Source: Deinococcus cellulosilyticus NBRC 106333 = KACC 11606
Lineage (GTDB): Bacteria > Deinococcota > Deinococci > Deinococcales > Deinococcaceae
Assembly (NCBI RefSeq): GCF_007990775.1
Contig: NZ_BJXB01000013.1
Coordinates: 62,001-126,000 of the forward strand
Direction: 5' to 3'
DNA: 64,000 nucleotides
Shown piece after piece: positions 17,051-24,672 of this stretch; the stretch's first letter is position 1, and each line of letters opens with the position of its first letter. The position numbers were made by a program, and so were the translations under genes. The notes beneath the pieces were generated by a model. The model was not told the DNA's origin. It ran no database searches and was given only the letters and a program-made list of their open reading frames with translations.

Positions 17051-18055
17051 ATGAACAAGGCCGCCAATGAAAGCAACTCCGACTACCAGAGCACCCTGCA
17101 GGAGATTGCCACATTTCTCAAAGAAAACACCCTGCCCGTTGCGATTGCTGCACACATTGATCCAGATGGGGACGCCATCGGTTCCTGCCTGGGCCTGCAG
17201 CGTGCCCTGAGGAAACTGGGCAAGACCGCACAGACCTACGCTTCTGTGCCCCAGTACCTGCAATTTCTGGTTCAGGAAAATGAGATCCTGCCCCCTGTTT
17301 CCCACCTGCCAGAAGACACCGTGGTGGTGATCCTGGATGTCGACAACAACGATGTGAACCGCGTGGAGGGCATCCGACTGGAAAACTTCTCGGGCTTTGT
17401 GATCAACATCGATCACCACGGCACCAACAAGCGCAACAGCAACCTGAACCTCGTGTGCCCCTCTCAGGCCGCCACCGCCCAGATCATCACCGATCTGGTG
17501 GAAATCCTGGAGCTTGAATGGGACGCTGACATTGCCAATCCGCTCCTGACGGGCATCATCACCGACACGGGTTCCTTCAAGTTCTCCAACACCACCCCCG
17601 AAGTCCTGATGGCCGCCTCAAAACTGATTGGGGGAGGTGCAGATGTCAGCTTCGTGAACGAAAGCCTCGCCCAGCATCCCAAACGCTATTACCAGCTTCT
17701 GGTTCTGGTCCTGCAATCCATGAAGTACGAACTGAACGACCTGTGCGTCACCGCCCACGTGAGTTCCAGCATGCTGGAAAGCGTGGGGGCAAGCTGGGAA
17801 GACGTGGAATCCTACGTGGGCATGATCCGCAGCGCCCAGGGCACCGAACTGGCCATCATGTTCAAGGACTACGGCACCCACATCAAGATCAGTGCCCGCT
17901 CAAGAGGCAAGGCCAGCGCACAGAACATCGCCATTGCCTGCGGTGGAGGGGGCCACTACGCCGCCGCCGGAGCCACCCTGCACCTGCCCTATGAACAGGC
18001 TTACGCCAAAGTCATTGAAGAGGCCAGGAAAGAACTGGAGCGGGTGGGGCTTTAA
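17051..18055 (+). CDS. nrnA: DHH-family phosphoesterase, NrnA-like
   Basis: This is probably an oligoribonuclease and 3'-phosphoadenosine-5'-phosphate phosphatase that degrades nanoRNA or linear dinucleotides. The 334-residue protein has the DHH motifs in order: AAHIDPDGDAIGS, ILDVDNNDVNR, INIDHHGTNK, GIITDTGSFKFSNT. A C-terminal DHHA1 domain ends in CGGGGHYAAAGATL. The ATG lies 6 bases after TATACT (17039-17044); a longer frame to 16967 is rejected. Its 3' end shares bases with the stop codon of the convergent HAD gene. The symbol is by similarity. Confidence 0.9.
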   Translation: MNKAANESNSDYQSTLQEIATFLKENTLPVAIAAHIDPDGDAIGSCLGLQRALRKLGKTAQTYASVPQYLQFLVQENEILPPVSHLPEDTVVVILDVDNNDVNRVEGIRLENFSGFVINIDHHGTNKRNSNLNLVCPSQAATAQIITDLVEILELEWDADIANPLLTGIITDTGSFKFSNTTPEVLMAASKLIGGGADVSFVNESLAQHPKRYYQLLVLVLQSMKYELNDLCVTAHVSSSMLESVGASWEDVESYVGMIRSAQGTELAIMFKDYGTHIKISARSRGKASAQNIAIACGGGGHYAAAGATLHLPYEQAYAKVIEEARKELERVGL

Positions 18056-18774
18056 AGCAACTCCAGCACCTTCTCTGCCGCTTCCAGTGCATCCCGCGCC
18101 ACCGCAGAGGGGGTGCATTCTTCTGGCAGGGCATCTTTGAAAAACCTGCGCAGGTCTTCTTCCTCAAGGGCCACTTCTATGGGTTTGGCTTCAGGGTGAA
18201 TCCAGACGCTGCGGATGCCTGCCCTGTTGGCCCCCAGAATGTCGTGACAGAGTTTGTCTCCGATGTGGACATCCACACCGGACAGGAATTCGGGCTGGGG
18301 TTTGGCGTAACCGTGGATTTCCGGGGCACGCACCTCATCGAAGAAGGGCAGGATTCCCAGGGCGTCCAGCACAGGCACCTGATATCTGGAGTAACCGTTG
18401 GTGGCAACAATCAGTTTCAATCCTGCGTCTTTGAGCAGTTGCAGGCCCTCTTTTGCCCCTGAAAGCAGGTGGATGTGGTCGGGGGTGCAGTGGTCCCTGA
18501 CCACCTGGGACACATCTGGAATGGTGCTCAGGCCGTAATTGAGGGCCACTTCCAGGGTGATGGCGTCCCAGTCGAAAGCATCCACATGCTTTCCTGCCAT
18601 GACGCGAGACGAGAAGCCCTGGTTCAGTTGCTTCCGGAACTGCTGCCTGAAGGTTTCAAAATCCTGGTCGTGGCCCGAGTGCCTGTGCACGTGGCGGGCC
18701 AGAAAAGGGACTACACCCGTCCCAAAGGGATTCTGGATCAGAACACCATCCAGATCGAAACTGATGGTGGTCAT
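18052..18774 (-). CDS. HAD-superfamily hydrolase
   Basis: This is a probable phosphatase of 240 residues. Motif I is ISFDLDGVLIQNP, motif II VATNGYSRY, the lysine lies in GYAKPQPEF and motif IV in DVHIGDKLCHDILGANRAG. The cap is large and helical (about 20-100). Its ATG overlaps the stop codon of the upstream gene in an ATGA junction, so it is the last gene of the Nudix-gammaCA-unknown-HAD operon. The stop codon overlaps that of the convergent nrnA. The substrate is unknown. Confidence 0.87.
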   Translation of the reverse strand: MTTISFDLDGVLIQNPFGTGVVPFLARHVHRHSGHDQDFETFRQQFRKQLNQGFSSRVMAGKHVDAFDWDAITLEVALNYGLSTIPDVSQVVRDHCTPDHIHLLSGAKEGLQLLKDAGLKLIVATNGYSRYQVPVLDALGILPFFDEVRAPEIHGYAKPQPEFLSGVDVHIGDKLCHDILGANRAGIRSVWIHPEAKPIEVALEEEDLRRFFKDALPEECTPSAVARDALEAAEKVLELL

Positions 18775-19532
18775 TTGTTTTTGATGAATCCGTCTTTGAG
18801 CCAGCTCTGCACCAGGGGCTCCAGGTCATGCAATGGGATGTCGTTTCTGAGGCTGTACTCGGCAGGGGTCAGTTCCTGTCCCAGGCCCTTGAGGAAATCC
18901 ACGCCCATCTGACCGTGGTTCTTGCGGAAGTTCTGGTGGGTGGGGGTGATGGGGCTCAGGGCATCCCGACCTCGCAGGGTCACCGGGTAGTGCTGGTGGG
19001 CCCATCCAGCGAGGGGTTTGGGCAGAATCAGGGTCTGGGGACGCAGGGGGGCCGGAAACACGCCGGTTTCTCCAACCTCGATCTGCAGACGGCCCAGGAT
19101 CTTGCCATCCATCATCAGGATGCAGCTTCCCTGCTCGACGAGCACACCGGAAAAGTTGTCGGTGGGGGTGACTTTCCAGACCCGTGAACTCACTCCTGCC
19201 AGGGCATGGGTCACGTTGGGATCGATCTGGTAGGCATTCAGGACGGCCCCTGCAGTGAAGAGTTGCAGCATCTCTCCCAGGGCCAGTTCGCCCACCTGGG
19301 TCCCGGAGGCAGCGGCAATGATGCGGCCCTCGAAGACCAGCACGTACACACTCTGTTCACCCAGCGTCACATGAAGGTAGCCGTACCAGTTGCTGTCGTG
19401 CAGGTGCCTGAGGAAGGCATGCAGGTCACAGAAGCTGGCACTCAGTCCGAGGTATCTGGCTTCCCCTTCGGGGAGCAGGCGGGCCAGCACAGGGAGGGCT
19501 TCAGGGAACATGGGGGTGAGGGTGTGGGTCAT
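18771..19532 (-). CDS. Hypothetical protein
   Basis: This is a 253-residue protein with an N-terminal alpha/beta domain (LSASFCDLHAFLRHLHDSNWYG, then YVLVFEGRIIAAASG). That domain recalls the DUF4388/PATAN type of sensory or effector region but is not certain. The C-terminus contains HQNFRKNHGQMGVDFLKGLG and a helical end. The start at 19532 is chosen for the GGAGA site 6 bases upstream. An alternative ATG at 19601 overlaps the upstream stop codon (ATGA) and would add a Pro/Arg-rich 23-residue extension. It lies within a four-gene operon. Confidence 0.7.
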   Translation of the reverse strand: MTHTLTPMFPEALPVLARLLPEGEARYLGLSASFCDLHAFLRHLHDSNWYGYLHVTLGEQSVYVLVFEGRIIAAASGTQVGELALGEMLQLFTAGAVLNAYQIDPNVTHALAGVSSRVWKVTPTDNFSGVLVEQGSCILMMDGKILGRLQIEVGETGVFPAPLRPQTLILPKPLAGWAHQHYPVTLRGRDALSPITPTHQNFRKNHGQMGVDFLKGLGQELTPAEYSLRNDIPLHDLEPLVQSWLKDGFIKNK

Positions 19533-19597
19533 ACGATTCTCCGTGGGTCTGGGGACTTTGCGTCTGGGTGGACGGGGAGGTCCCGCGATGCGCCTGA

Positions 19598-20119
19598 TCA
19601 TGGTTCTGGGACCTCATCCAGCTTCACACAGGTGTCCTGGTAACGCCGGGCATTCTCCTGATAACGGGCGGCATTCTGTGCAGAAGGGGCCACCTTGATG
19701 ACTTTCGCTGGAACTCCAACAGCCAGCATACCATCCTCGACGTGCTGTCCTTCGCGCAGGAGGGCACCTGCAGCCAGCATGGCACCCTTTCCAAGGCTGG
19801 ACCCGTTGAGCATGATCGCCCCCATCCCCACCAGTGAGCCTTCATGCAGGGTGGCTCCGTGGATGATGGCCCGGTGGCCCACGGTCACGTTCTGGTGCAG
19901 CACGCAGGGAAAACCAGGGTCGCTGTGCAGCACTGCCCCATCCTGTACATTGCTGCCCTCTCCAATGGTCAGGGATTCCACATCTCCCCTGAGGACTGCA
20001 CCGAACCACACACTGGCCCGGTCATGCACGATCACTTTTCCTATTACATCTGCAGAGGGAGCAATCCAGGCGGATTTTGCAATTCTGGGCTTCTCCCCTG
20101 CAAGTTCATAAAATGGCAC
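19598..20119 (-). CDS. Gamma-carbonic anhydrase family protein (YrdA/PaaY-like)
   Basis: This is a trimeric left-handed beta-helix protein of 173 residues that may hydrate CO2 or act on acyl thioesters. Hexapeptide repeats run from about residue 12 (IAKSAWIAPSADVIGKVIVHD) to 140. Zinc-ligand histidines are seen in AVLHSD and VGHRAIIHG. A helical tail closes the protein. It starts 3 bases after the Nudix gene and precedes the unknown gene and HAD gene of the same operon. Enzymatic activity cannot be inferred with certainty because many homologues are inactive. Confidence 0.9.
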   Translation of the reverse strand: MPFYELAGEKPRIAKSAWIAPSADVIGKVIVHDRASVWFGAVLRGDVESLTIGEGSNVQDGAVLHSDPGFPCVLHQNVTVGHRAIIHGATLHEGSLVGMGAIMLNGSSLGKGAMLAAGALLREGQHVEDGMLAVGVPAKVIKVAPSAQNAARYQENARRYQDTCVKLDEVPEP

Positions 20120-20122
20120 CCT

Positions 20123-20512
20123 TCAAGCCTCCTGTAACCCGATCGCCTCACGCAACAGCTGGCGGTCCTCTTCAAAATTGAGCAACCCCAGGGCTTCTCC
20201 GGGCTCATAGAACCCACCTGCCCTGAAGGTGTCTTCCAGTTGAACTTCAGTGGAAGCTGCACGCATCACAAACCAGTGAATCTCTCGGGGAATTCCCTTA
20301 TGGTTGACATACTGACTTACCCCGAGTTTCCGTTCAATGGTGGCCTCAACCCCTGCCTCTTCCAGGACCTCTCGGCAGGCGGTCACCTCCATCTCTTCAT
20401 GCTCCTCAATGTGGCCCTTGGGATACGTCCAGGAGCCATCCTGGTATTGCACAATCAAGACCTGATTCTGGTCGGAAAAGACCAGTCCACCTGCTCCCAA
20501 AACAGCATTCAT
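20123..20512 (-). CDS. Nudix hydrolase
   Basis: This is a 129-residue pyrophosphohydrolase acting on a nucleoside diphosphate derivative. The Nudix box is complete from GHIEEHEE through REVLEEAGV (about residues 36-58), with the R-E-x2-E-E metal ligands. It follows the pattern of diadenosine tetraphosphate hydrolase-like proteins (YPKGHIEEHE). The ATG lies 6 bases after a -10 box TACACT (minus, 20519-20524), so the operon mRNA would be leaderless. It heads a four-gene operon, divergent from the cold-shock gene. Confidence 0.92.
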   Translation of the reverse strand: MNAVLGAGGLVFSDQNQVLIVQYQDGSWTYPKGHIEEHEEMEVTACREVLEEAGVEATIERKLGVSQYVNHKGIPREIHWFVMRAASTEVQLEDTFRAGGFYEPGEALGLLNFEEDRQLLREAIGLQEA

Positions 20513-20558
20513 GCCCCCAGTGTAACGGATCGGGCCAGTTGCACGGTGACGGCGCAAA

Positions 20559-20587
20559 TTGACTTGTAGACATTGCGTGAGCATAAT
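20559..20587 (+). promoter_or_regulatory. Promoter of the cold-shock gene
   Basis: TTGACT (20559-20564) and CATAAT (20582-20587) are spaced by 17 bases. The 5' leader would be about 88 bases, long enough for the temperature-responsive structures known in cspA mRNAs. It contains a 13-codon frame starting at the ATG 20619. Confidence 0.8.
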
Positions 20588-20681
20588 GAGGGAGTCCCTA
20601 AGGTAGCCGAAAGGGTGTATGCGCCCCAGAGTCGGGTTCAGCACCGGGTTATCACTTTAACGGGATGTAGGAGTCAGCAGT

Positions 20682-20939
20682 ATGGCAGAAGGTAAAGTCA
20701 AGTGGTTTAACGCGGAAAAAGGATTCGGATTCATTGAGCACCCCGGTAACCCGGATGTTTTCGTACATTACTCCGCAATCAACACCAAGGGATTTCGCAA
20801 ACTGAACGAAGGTGACGAAGTCAGCTTCGAAATCGAACCCGGCCAGAACGGCAAAGGTCCCCAGGCCAAAAACGTGGTTGTGACCAAGGCTGCTCCTGTG
20901 CAGGCTGAGCGCACCCCTTCTCGCGGCGGTCGCTGGTAA
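20682..20939 (+). CDS. csp: Cold-shock protein (CspA family)
   Basis: This is a single-stranded nucleic-acid chaperone. The 85-residue protein has RNP1 (KGFGFIEH) and RNP2 (VFVHYSAI) on an OB fold, plus a short basic Arg/Gly tail (TPSRGGRW) that is longer than in E. coli CspA. GTAGGAG precedes the ATG. A strong promoter with a long untranslated leader drives it, and a bidirectional terminator lies at 21051. Confidence 0.97.
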   Translation: MAEGKVKWFNAEKGFGFIEHPGNPDVFVHYSAINTKGFRKLNEGDEVSFEIEPGQNGKGPQAKNVVVTKAAPVQAERTPSRGGRW

Positions 20940-21050
20940 ATTGCTTTCAGCAAAGGAGAGTTCTCTTTTGCCAGGGCATGGCGGACCGAAACGTTTGATT
21001 CTCCTTTGAGGTTCAGCATTCTTTCGCCAACCACAGCTTTCTGAACGCAA

Positions 21051-21080
21051 AAGAGCCCCTGATCGGGGCTCTTGATCTTT
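21051..21080. terminator. Bidirectional terminator between csp and the GGDEF gene
   Basis: AAGAGCCCC (21051-21059) pairs with GGGGCTCTT (21065-21073). T-rich tracts lie on both sides in the two reading directions. Confidence 0.8.
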
Positions 21081-21085
21081 TGGTC

Positions 21086-22354
21086 TCACTGGTTCTGCCA
21101 CTGGTCCAGACGGGTTTCCCAGCCAGAAGCAAGTTCCCACCCTGAATGCAGAGGTCTGAGCACTCCCTGCGACATCAGCAGACCGAGGGTCTTTTTCGCC
21201 CGGCCAGGGTATCCATCCGATTGCCGGTAACACCAGTCCTGCAACTGGAAGGGGGCTTCCCAGTTGAGGACCTCTGTCAGCCAGGCTTTCATGCCTTCCC
21301 GGCTCAGGGGGGTCAGGGACACCCGGGTTTCCAGTGGGACCTGAAAAGGACTGAGCAGGGTTTTGATGCCACAGGACATCATCAGGGCCACAGGCAAGGA
21401 AAGCCCATCCAGAATCTGCTGCAAGGTGCGGCAGGTGGTGGGGTCGAGCAGCGTACCCTCGTCAATGGTGATGATCAGCCCCATCTTGCCCTGACAGCCC
21501 TGTTGCAGGGCCGCAACCACCGAGCGAGGGCCTTCATGCACAGGCAGAGGGTGGTCCCATTTGGCCTGTTGCAGCACGCCATGCGGGATGGCCTGCAGGC
21601 TTTCCGAAGGGGTCAGCATCAACACAGCGTAATTCTGAGCACGCGCAGTCTGGGCAAGGTAGTTCAGGAAAAAGCTGCGTCCAGAATCAGGCTGTCCGGC
21701 CAGGGTGAAAAGGCCCTTCTGTTTGATCTCCAGCATGTCCAGAAAGGCCTGGAAGGCTTCCAGGTGGTCTTCCCTCTCGATGGGATGGGTCAGGTGATCG
21801 AAATGCACCAGGGGCACATCCCGCAGGTCTTCGGTGACGAAGCGGTTTCTGCCCTGTTCGCTGGCCCAGGCATTGCGTTTGCGGGCCACCTGCATCAGTT
21901 CACTGACCCTCCCCGAGTCTTCAGGGTAAGAGGCCAGACCCACACTGATGGACTGAAAAAGCACAGGTTCTCCAGCAAAGGGATGCACTGCCACCCGTTC
22001 AAGGAGGCGTTCACAGACCTGAATGGCGTTCTTCTTGCTGGTTGAGGGCAGCATCAAAACAAATTCCTCTGCACCAGACCGGAAAAGCACATCCGAACTG
22101 CGCATTTTCTTCTGGACAAGGCTGGTGAGTTCACGCAAAATCTGGTCCACACGCCTTGGCCCCCACTGCGCTCTGAGGGTCTGAAAACGGTCAAGGGTGA
22201 AGACACACAGGGTGAGGGGGATCTTCTCACGCCCGGAACGGGCGGTTTCTTCAATCAAACGGGATTCCAGCAGCCCTCTTGAATAGGCTCCGGTCAGGGG
22301 GTCCCGGATCAGATACGCTGCTGAATTTTGCTGTCCCTGAAAGGAATGTTCCAT
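21086..22354 (-). CDS. GGDEF-domain protein with a C-terminal ATPase-like domain
   Basis: This is a 422-residue cytoplasmic protein. The N-terminal half (about 15-170) is a diguanylate cyclase domain (DPLTGAYSRGLLESRL at the start). The inhibitory-site motif RSSD is kept, but the signature reads GAEEF, Ala replacing the second Gly. The C-terminal half (about 195-420) looks like a degenerate P-loop ATPase: GLFTLAGQPDSGRSFFLN has Arg in place of the Walker A Lys, and LIITIDEGTLLD resembles Walker B. The winged-helix-like end has no clear match. The combination is unusual. Whether it makes or senses cyclic di-GMP is open. Confidence 0.85.
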   Translation of the reverse strand: MEHSFQGQQNSAAYLIRDPLTGAYSRGLLESRLIEETARSGREKIPLTLCVFTLDRFQTLRAQWGPRRVDQILRELTSLVQKKMRSSDVLFRSGAEEFVLMLPSTSKKNAIQVCERLLERVAVHPFAGEPVLFQSISVGLASYPEDSGRVSELMQVARKRNAWASEQGRNRFVTEDLRDVPLVHFDHLTHPIEREDHLEAFQAFLDMLEIKQKGLFTLAGQPDSGRSFFLNYLAQTARAQNYAVLMLTPSESLQAIPHGVLQQAKWDHPLPVHEGPRSVVAALQQGCQGKMGLIITIDEGTLLDPTTCRTLQQILDGLSLPVALMMSCGIKTLLSPFQVPLETRVSLTPLSREGMKAWLTEVLNWEAPFQLQDWCYRQSDGYPGRAKKTLGLLMSQGVLRPLHSGWELASGWETRLDQWQNQ

Positions 22355-22612
22355 GCGTCACTCCAGAGTTCAATCATGATGGCACAGCCACAAATGGACT
22401 GACTTCAGTTTGCACTCAGGAGTATTGCAGCTTTCTTCGGTGAAAATCTTGAATTCCAGCCGACCACATCCAGGTAAAACACCGTTCAGAAAACAAAATG
22501 ACTCAAAATGTCTGTTAAAAACCTTTCATATGTCCTGTCAGAATTCCGTCAGAGTTCTTCAGTTTGAATTCAGAAACATCTGCAAATGCTGCATGCTCCG
22601 GGGCACAACATC

Positions 22613-22636
22613 AAAAAGCCCCAGGTTGCCCTGGGG
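22613..22636 (-). terminator. Orphan terminator, possible end of a small RNA
   Basis: On the minus strand CCCCAGG and CCTGGGG form a seven-pair stem with a four-base loop, followed by GCTTTTTG. The tRNA has its own terminator 100 bases earlier, so this one needs another transcript. Confidence 0.55.
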
Positions 22637-22734
22637 ATCTATTTTGATCGCACACTCCTTGCAGATCTTTTCCACTCTATGGAATCAAGGGTTGTCAAAA
22701 GGTTACCAGAAGACAACAGAAACAAAAGTCAAAC

Positions 22735-22763
22735 AAAAAACCCGGAGGATTTCTCCTTCCGGG
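22735..22763 (-). terminator. Terminator of the CAU tRNA
   Basis: On the minus strand CCCGGAAGGAG and CCTCCGGG form a stem followed by six T residues. Confidence 0.88.
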
Positions 22764-22767
22764 ATTC

Positions 22768-22844
<77 letters not shown>

Positions 22845-22855
22845 AAGCGTTAAGT

Positions 22856-22884
22856 ATGGTACATGCAATTCCATCTTTTTGCAA
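22856..22884 (-). promoter_or_regulatory. Promoter of the CAU tRNA
   Basis: On the minus strand TTGCAA (22879-22884) and TACCAT (22856-22861) are 17 bases apart. Confidence 0.75.
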
Positions 22885-22898
22885 GCCCACCCCTGACG

Positions 22899-23396
22899 CT
22901 AGTGACCCGTGACGGCTTCTTTGCCCTGCAGGCGCTTTCTGAATGTGCTGCGGTGCCCCTTTGCGGGGATGGCATTTTTGGTTGCTCCCAGAAGTCCGAA
23001 CATGGGCATGTTGGCATAAACGCATTCGACCCGACCTGGTTCAATCACATAGGTCTCGTGCCAGATGCCCACACTGCCATCTGTTCCCACCAGTTTGTAG
23101 AAGTCCTGCCATGCCTGAAAGTGAGGGTCGCTGGGGTTGCGGGCGAAGTTTTCGAGGTGTTCCGGACTTTTCCAGTAACTGACCATGATGGTGGTCATTG
23201 GGCCGAAACGGAAGAAGCTTTCGGCGTGGAGCATGCCTTTTTCGGGGTGTTTCATGAGGCTTGCAATCATGGGGGGCATGGCCATGGCCACTTTCCACCA
23301 TTTGCTGAAGGGGAGCAGTTTGTTGACCCGCATGCCAATCAGGAACACGGTGATGGGCTCGGTGATCTCGGTGGTGATGCGCTCTGTGTGAACCAT
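22899..23396 (-). CDS. DUF4188-family (monooxygenase-like) protein
   Basis: This is a 165-residue protein of the DUF4188 type, a ferredoxin-like dimeric alpha/beta barrel related to small monooxygenases and dehydratases. Visible features are FLIGMRVNKLLPFSKWWKV, MLHAESFFRFGPMTTIMVSYW and HFQAWQDFYKLVGTDGSVGIWHETYVI, the last spread over about residues 92-119. A GAGGAGG site precedes the ATG. It is divergent from a PadR regulator, with duplicated palindromes in the shared promoter, so it is probably the regulated target. The substrate is unknown. Confidence 0.85.
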   Translation of the reverse strand: MVHTERITTEITEPITVFLIGMRVNKLLPFSKWWKVAMAMPPMIASLMKHPEKGMLHAESFFRFGPMTTIMVSYWKSPEHLENFARNPSDPHFQAWQDFYKLVGTDGSVGIWHETYVIEPGRVECVYANMPMFGLLGATKNAIPAKGHRSTFRKRLQGKEAVTGH

Positions 23397-23411
23397 GAGT
23401 CCTCCTCGCAG

Positions 23412-23439
23412 TCATATATATGTAAAGTCATATATATGA
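23412..23439. promoter_or_regulatory. Duplicated PadR-type operator
   Basis: Two copies of TCATATATATG lie 16 bases apart (23412-23422 and 23428-23438). The second is a perfect 12-base palindrome TCATATATATGA and overlaps a -10-like TATGAT. The placement between divergent DUF4188 and padR genes fits autoregulation. Confidence 0.65.
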
Positions 23440-23483
23440 TAAATTCAGAGTACAGGGTAAGCTGGACCCTGTCAAGGAGACCT

Positions 23484-24047
23484 ATGGCACTGCCCCACGC
23501 AATACTCGGCTTTCTGAGCTTTGAACCCCTCACCGGATACGACCTGAAAACCCAGTGCTTTGACCAGAGCGTGCGCTACTTCTGGAGTGCCGACCAGGCC
23601 CAGATTTACCGCACCCTCGAGAAACTGCAGCAGGAAGGCCACATCAAAAGTGACCTTGAAATCCAGGAAGGCAAACCCAACCGCAAGGTTTACCATCTGA
23701 CCGACAGTGGCCGGGAGGTCCTGCTGAAATGGCTGCGGGAACCCCAGGAGCTTCCTGTTTTCAAAGAACCTTTTTTGATGCAGCTGTATTTTTCAGATGG
23801 CCTGACAAATGAAGAAATCCTCAAGCAGATTCGGTATCAGAAACAACAGCACAGTGAGCGCCTGAACGAGTATTTTGCAATCAGGGATTACTTCGAGCAG
23901 GGATTTGAAAAGCGCCCGCAAGATCCCCTGAAACGTGCGCATCAGCTGCAGTACCTCACCCTGAAATTCGGCATTCAGCTGGAAGAGCTTTACCTGAAAT
24001 GGCTGCAGAATGCAGAACAGGTGATCGAAGGGCTGCAGGAGGAGTAA
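23484..24047 (+). CDS. PadR-family transcriptional regulator
   Basis: This is a 187-residue repressor. The N-terminal winged helix (about 1-85) starts LPHAILGFLSFEPLTGYDLK and has DQAQIYRTLEKLQQEGHIKSDLE and KVYHLTDSGREVLLKWL. The C-terminal half is the helical dimerisation region of the Vir type. An AAGGAGA site sets the ATG at 23484. ACAGGGT (23452-23458) and ACCCTGT (23466-23472) can form a hairpin in its leader. DUF2905 and glutaredoxin genes follow with touching ends, so an operon is likely. Confidence 0.93.
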   Translation: MALPHAILGFLSFEPLTGYDLKTQCFDQSVRYFWSADQAQIYRTLEKLQQEGHIKSDLEIQEGKPNRKVYHLTDSGREVLLKWLREPQELPVFKEPFLMQLYFSDGLTNEEILKQIRYQKQQHSERLNEYFAIRDYFEQGFEKRPQDPLKRAHQLQYLTLKFGIQLEELYLKWLQNAEQVIEGLQEE

Positions 24048-24260
24048 ATGGGCAAAACACTGATTGTGATCGGTCTGGTTCTGGTGGGACTGGGGGTGCT
24101 GTGGGTGTATTTTCCAAAAGCCCTCAGCTGGTTTGGTCACCTTCCGGGAGACATCCGCTACAAAAGTGACAACGTAACGGTGTTTGTTCCCATCACCAGT
24201 ATGATCGTGGTCAGTGTGGTGCTGAGCCTGCTCGCACGACTGTTTGGAGGTTCAAGATGA
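24048..24260 (+). CDS. DUF2905 small membrane protein
   Basis: This is a 70-residue inner-membrane protein with two membrane segments (GKTLIVIGLVLVGLGVLWVY and VPITSMIVVSVVLSLLARL) around the conserved LSWFGHLPGDIRYKSDN loop, which defines DUF2905. The ATG follows the padR stop codon directly and the end overlaps the glutaredoxin gene (ATGA). Function is unknown. Confidence 0.92.
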   Translation: MGKTLIVIGLVLVGLGVLWVYFPKALSWFGHLPGDIRYKSDNVTVFVPITSMIVVSVVLSLLARLFGGSR

Positions 24261-24505
24261 TCAAGATGTACACCACGTCCTGGTGCCCCGATTGCCACGT
24301 CACCAAGGCCGTCCTGCAGAAAAAAGGCATTCCTTTTGAGGAAATCAACATTGAAACGGTTGCAGGAGCGGCAGATTACGTGATGCAGGTCAATGGGGGC
24401 AAACGCAGCGTTCCCACCCTGGAGTACAACGGCGTGGCTGAGTCCATGAGCCGTTTTTCACGGGAAAAACTGGACACCTACCTGAAACGCGTCGGACTGC
24501 AGTAA
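24257..24505 (+). CDS. Glutaredoxin-like protein
   Basis: This is an 82-residue thioredoxin-fold protein with the redox motif CPDC (TTSWCPDCHVTK, about residues 9-12). The cis-proline segment is VPTLEYNGV. The size and motif resemble NrdH/mycoredoxin-like or Grx proteins. It is last in the padR-DUF2905-grx operon. The electron donor is not evident. Confidence 0.92.
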   Translation: MIKMYTTSWCPDCHVTKAVLQKKGIPFEEINIETVAGAADYVMQVNGGKRSVPTLEYNGVAESMSRFSREKLDTYLKRVGLQ

Positions 24506-24544
24506 GTGGAGTCAGGACTCCTCGCAGGAAACCTCGTTTGGGAG

Positions 24545-24579
24545 GTTCACAGTTTACAGTGAACAGTTCACAGCGAGAT
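24545..24579. repeat. Heptamer array
   Basis: Units GTTCACA, GTTTACA, GTGAACA, GTTCACA, GCGAGAT. A different unit from most arrays but with the same seven-base step. Confidence 0.65.
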
Positions 24580-24672
24580 TGATGCTTTTGGGGTAACTCA
24601 CAAGTGACTTGCCAAACAGCAACGTCCAGATGGCGGATGTGGAACACACCACATCCGTCTATGCTTTTCGGC

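Larger units (their letters stand above)
22355..22767. other. 413-base intergenic region with an orphan terminator
   Basis: No protein gene is supported. The region holds the tRNA terminator (22735-22763) and a second minus-strand hairpin terminator (22613-22636). Between them is a stretch with a TTGACA box, which could express a small RNA. The part near 22500 is AT-rich. Confidence 0.6.
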
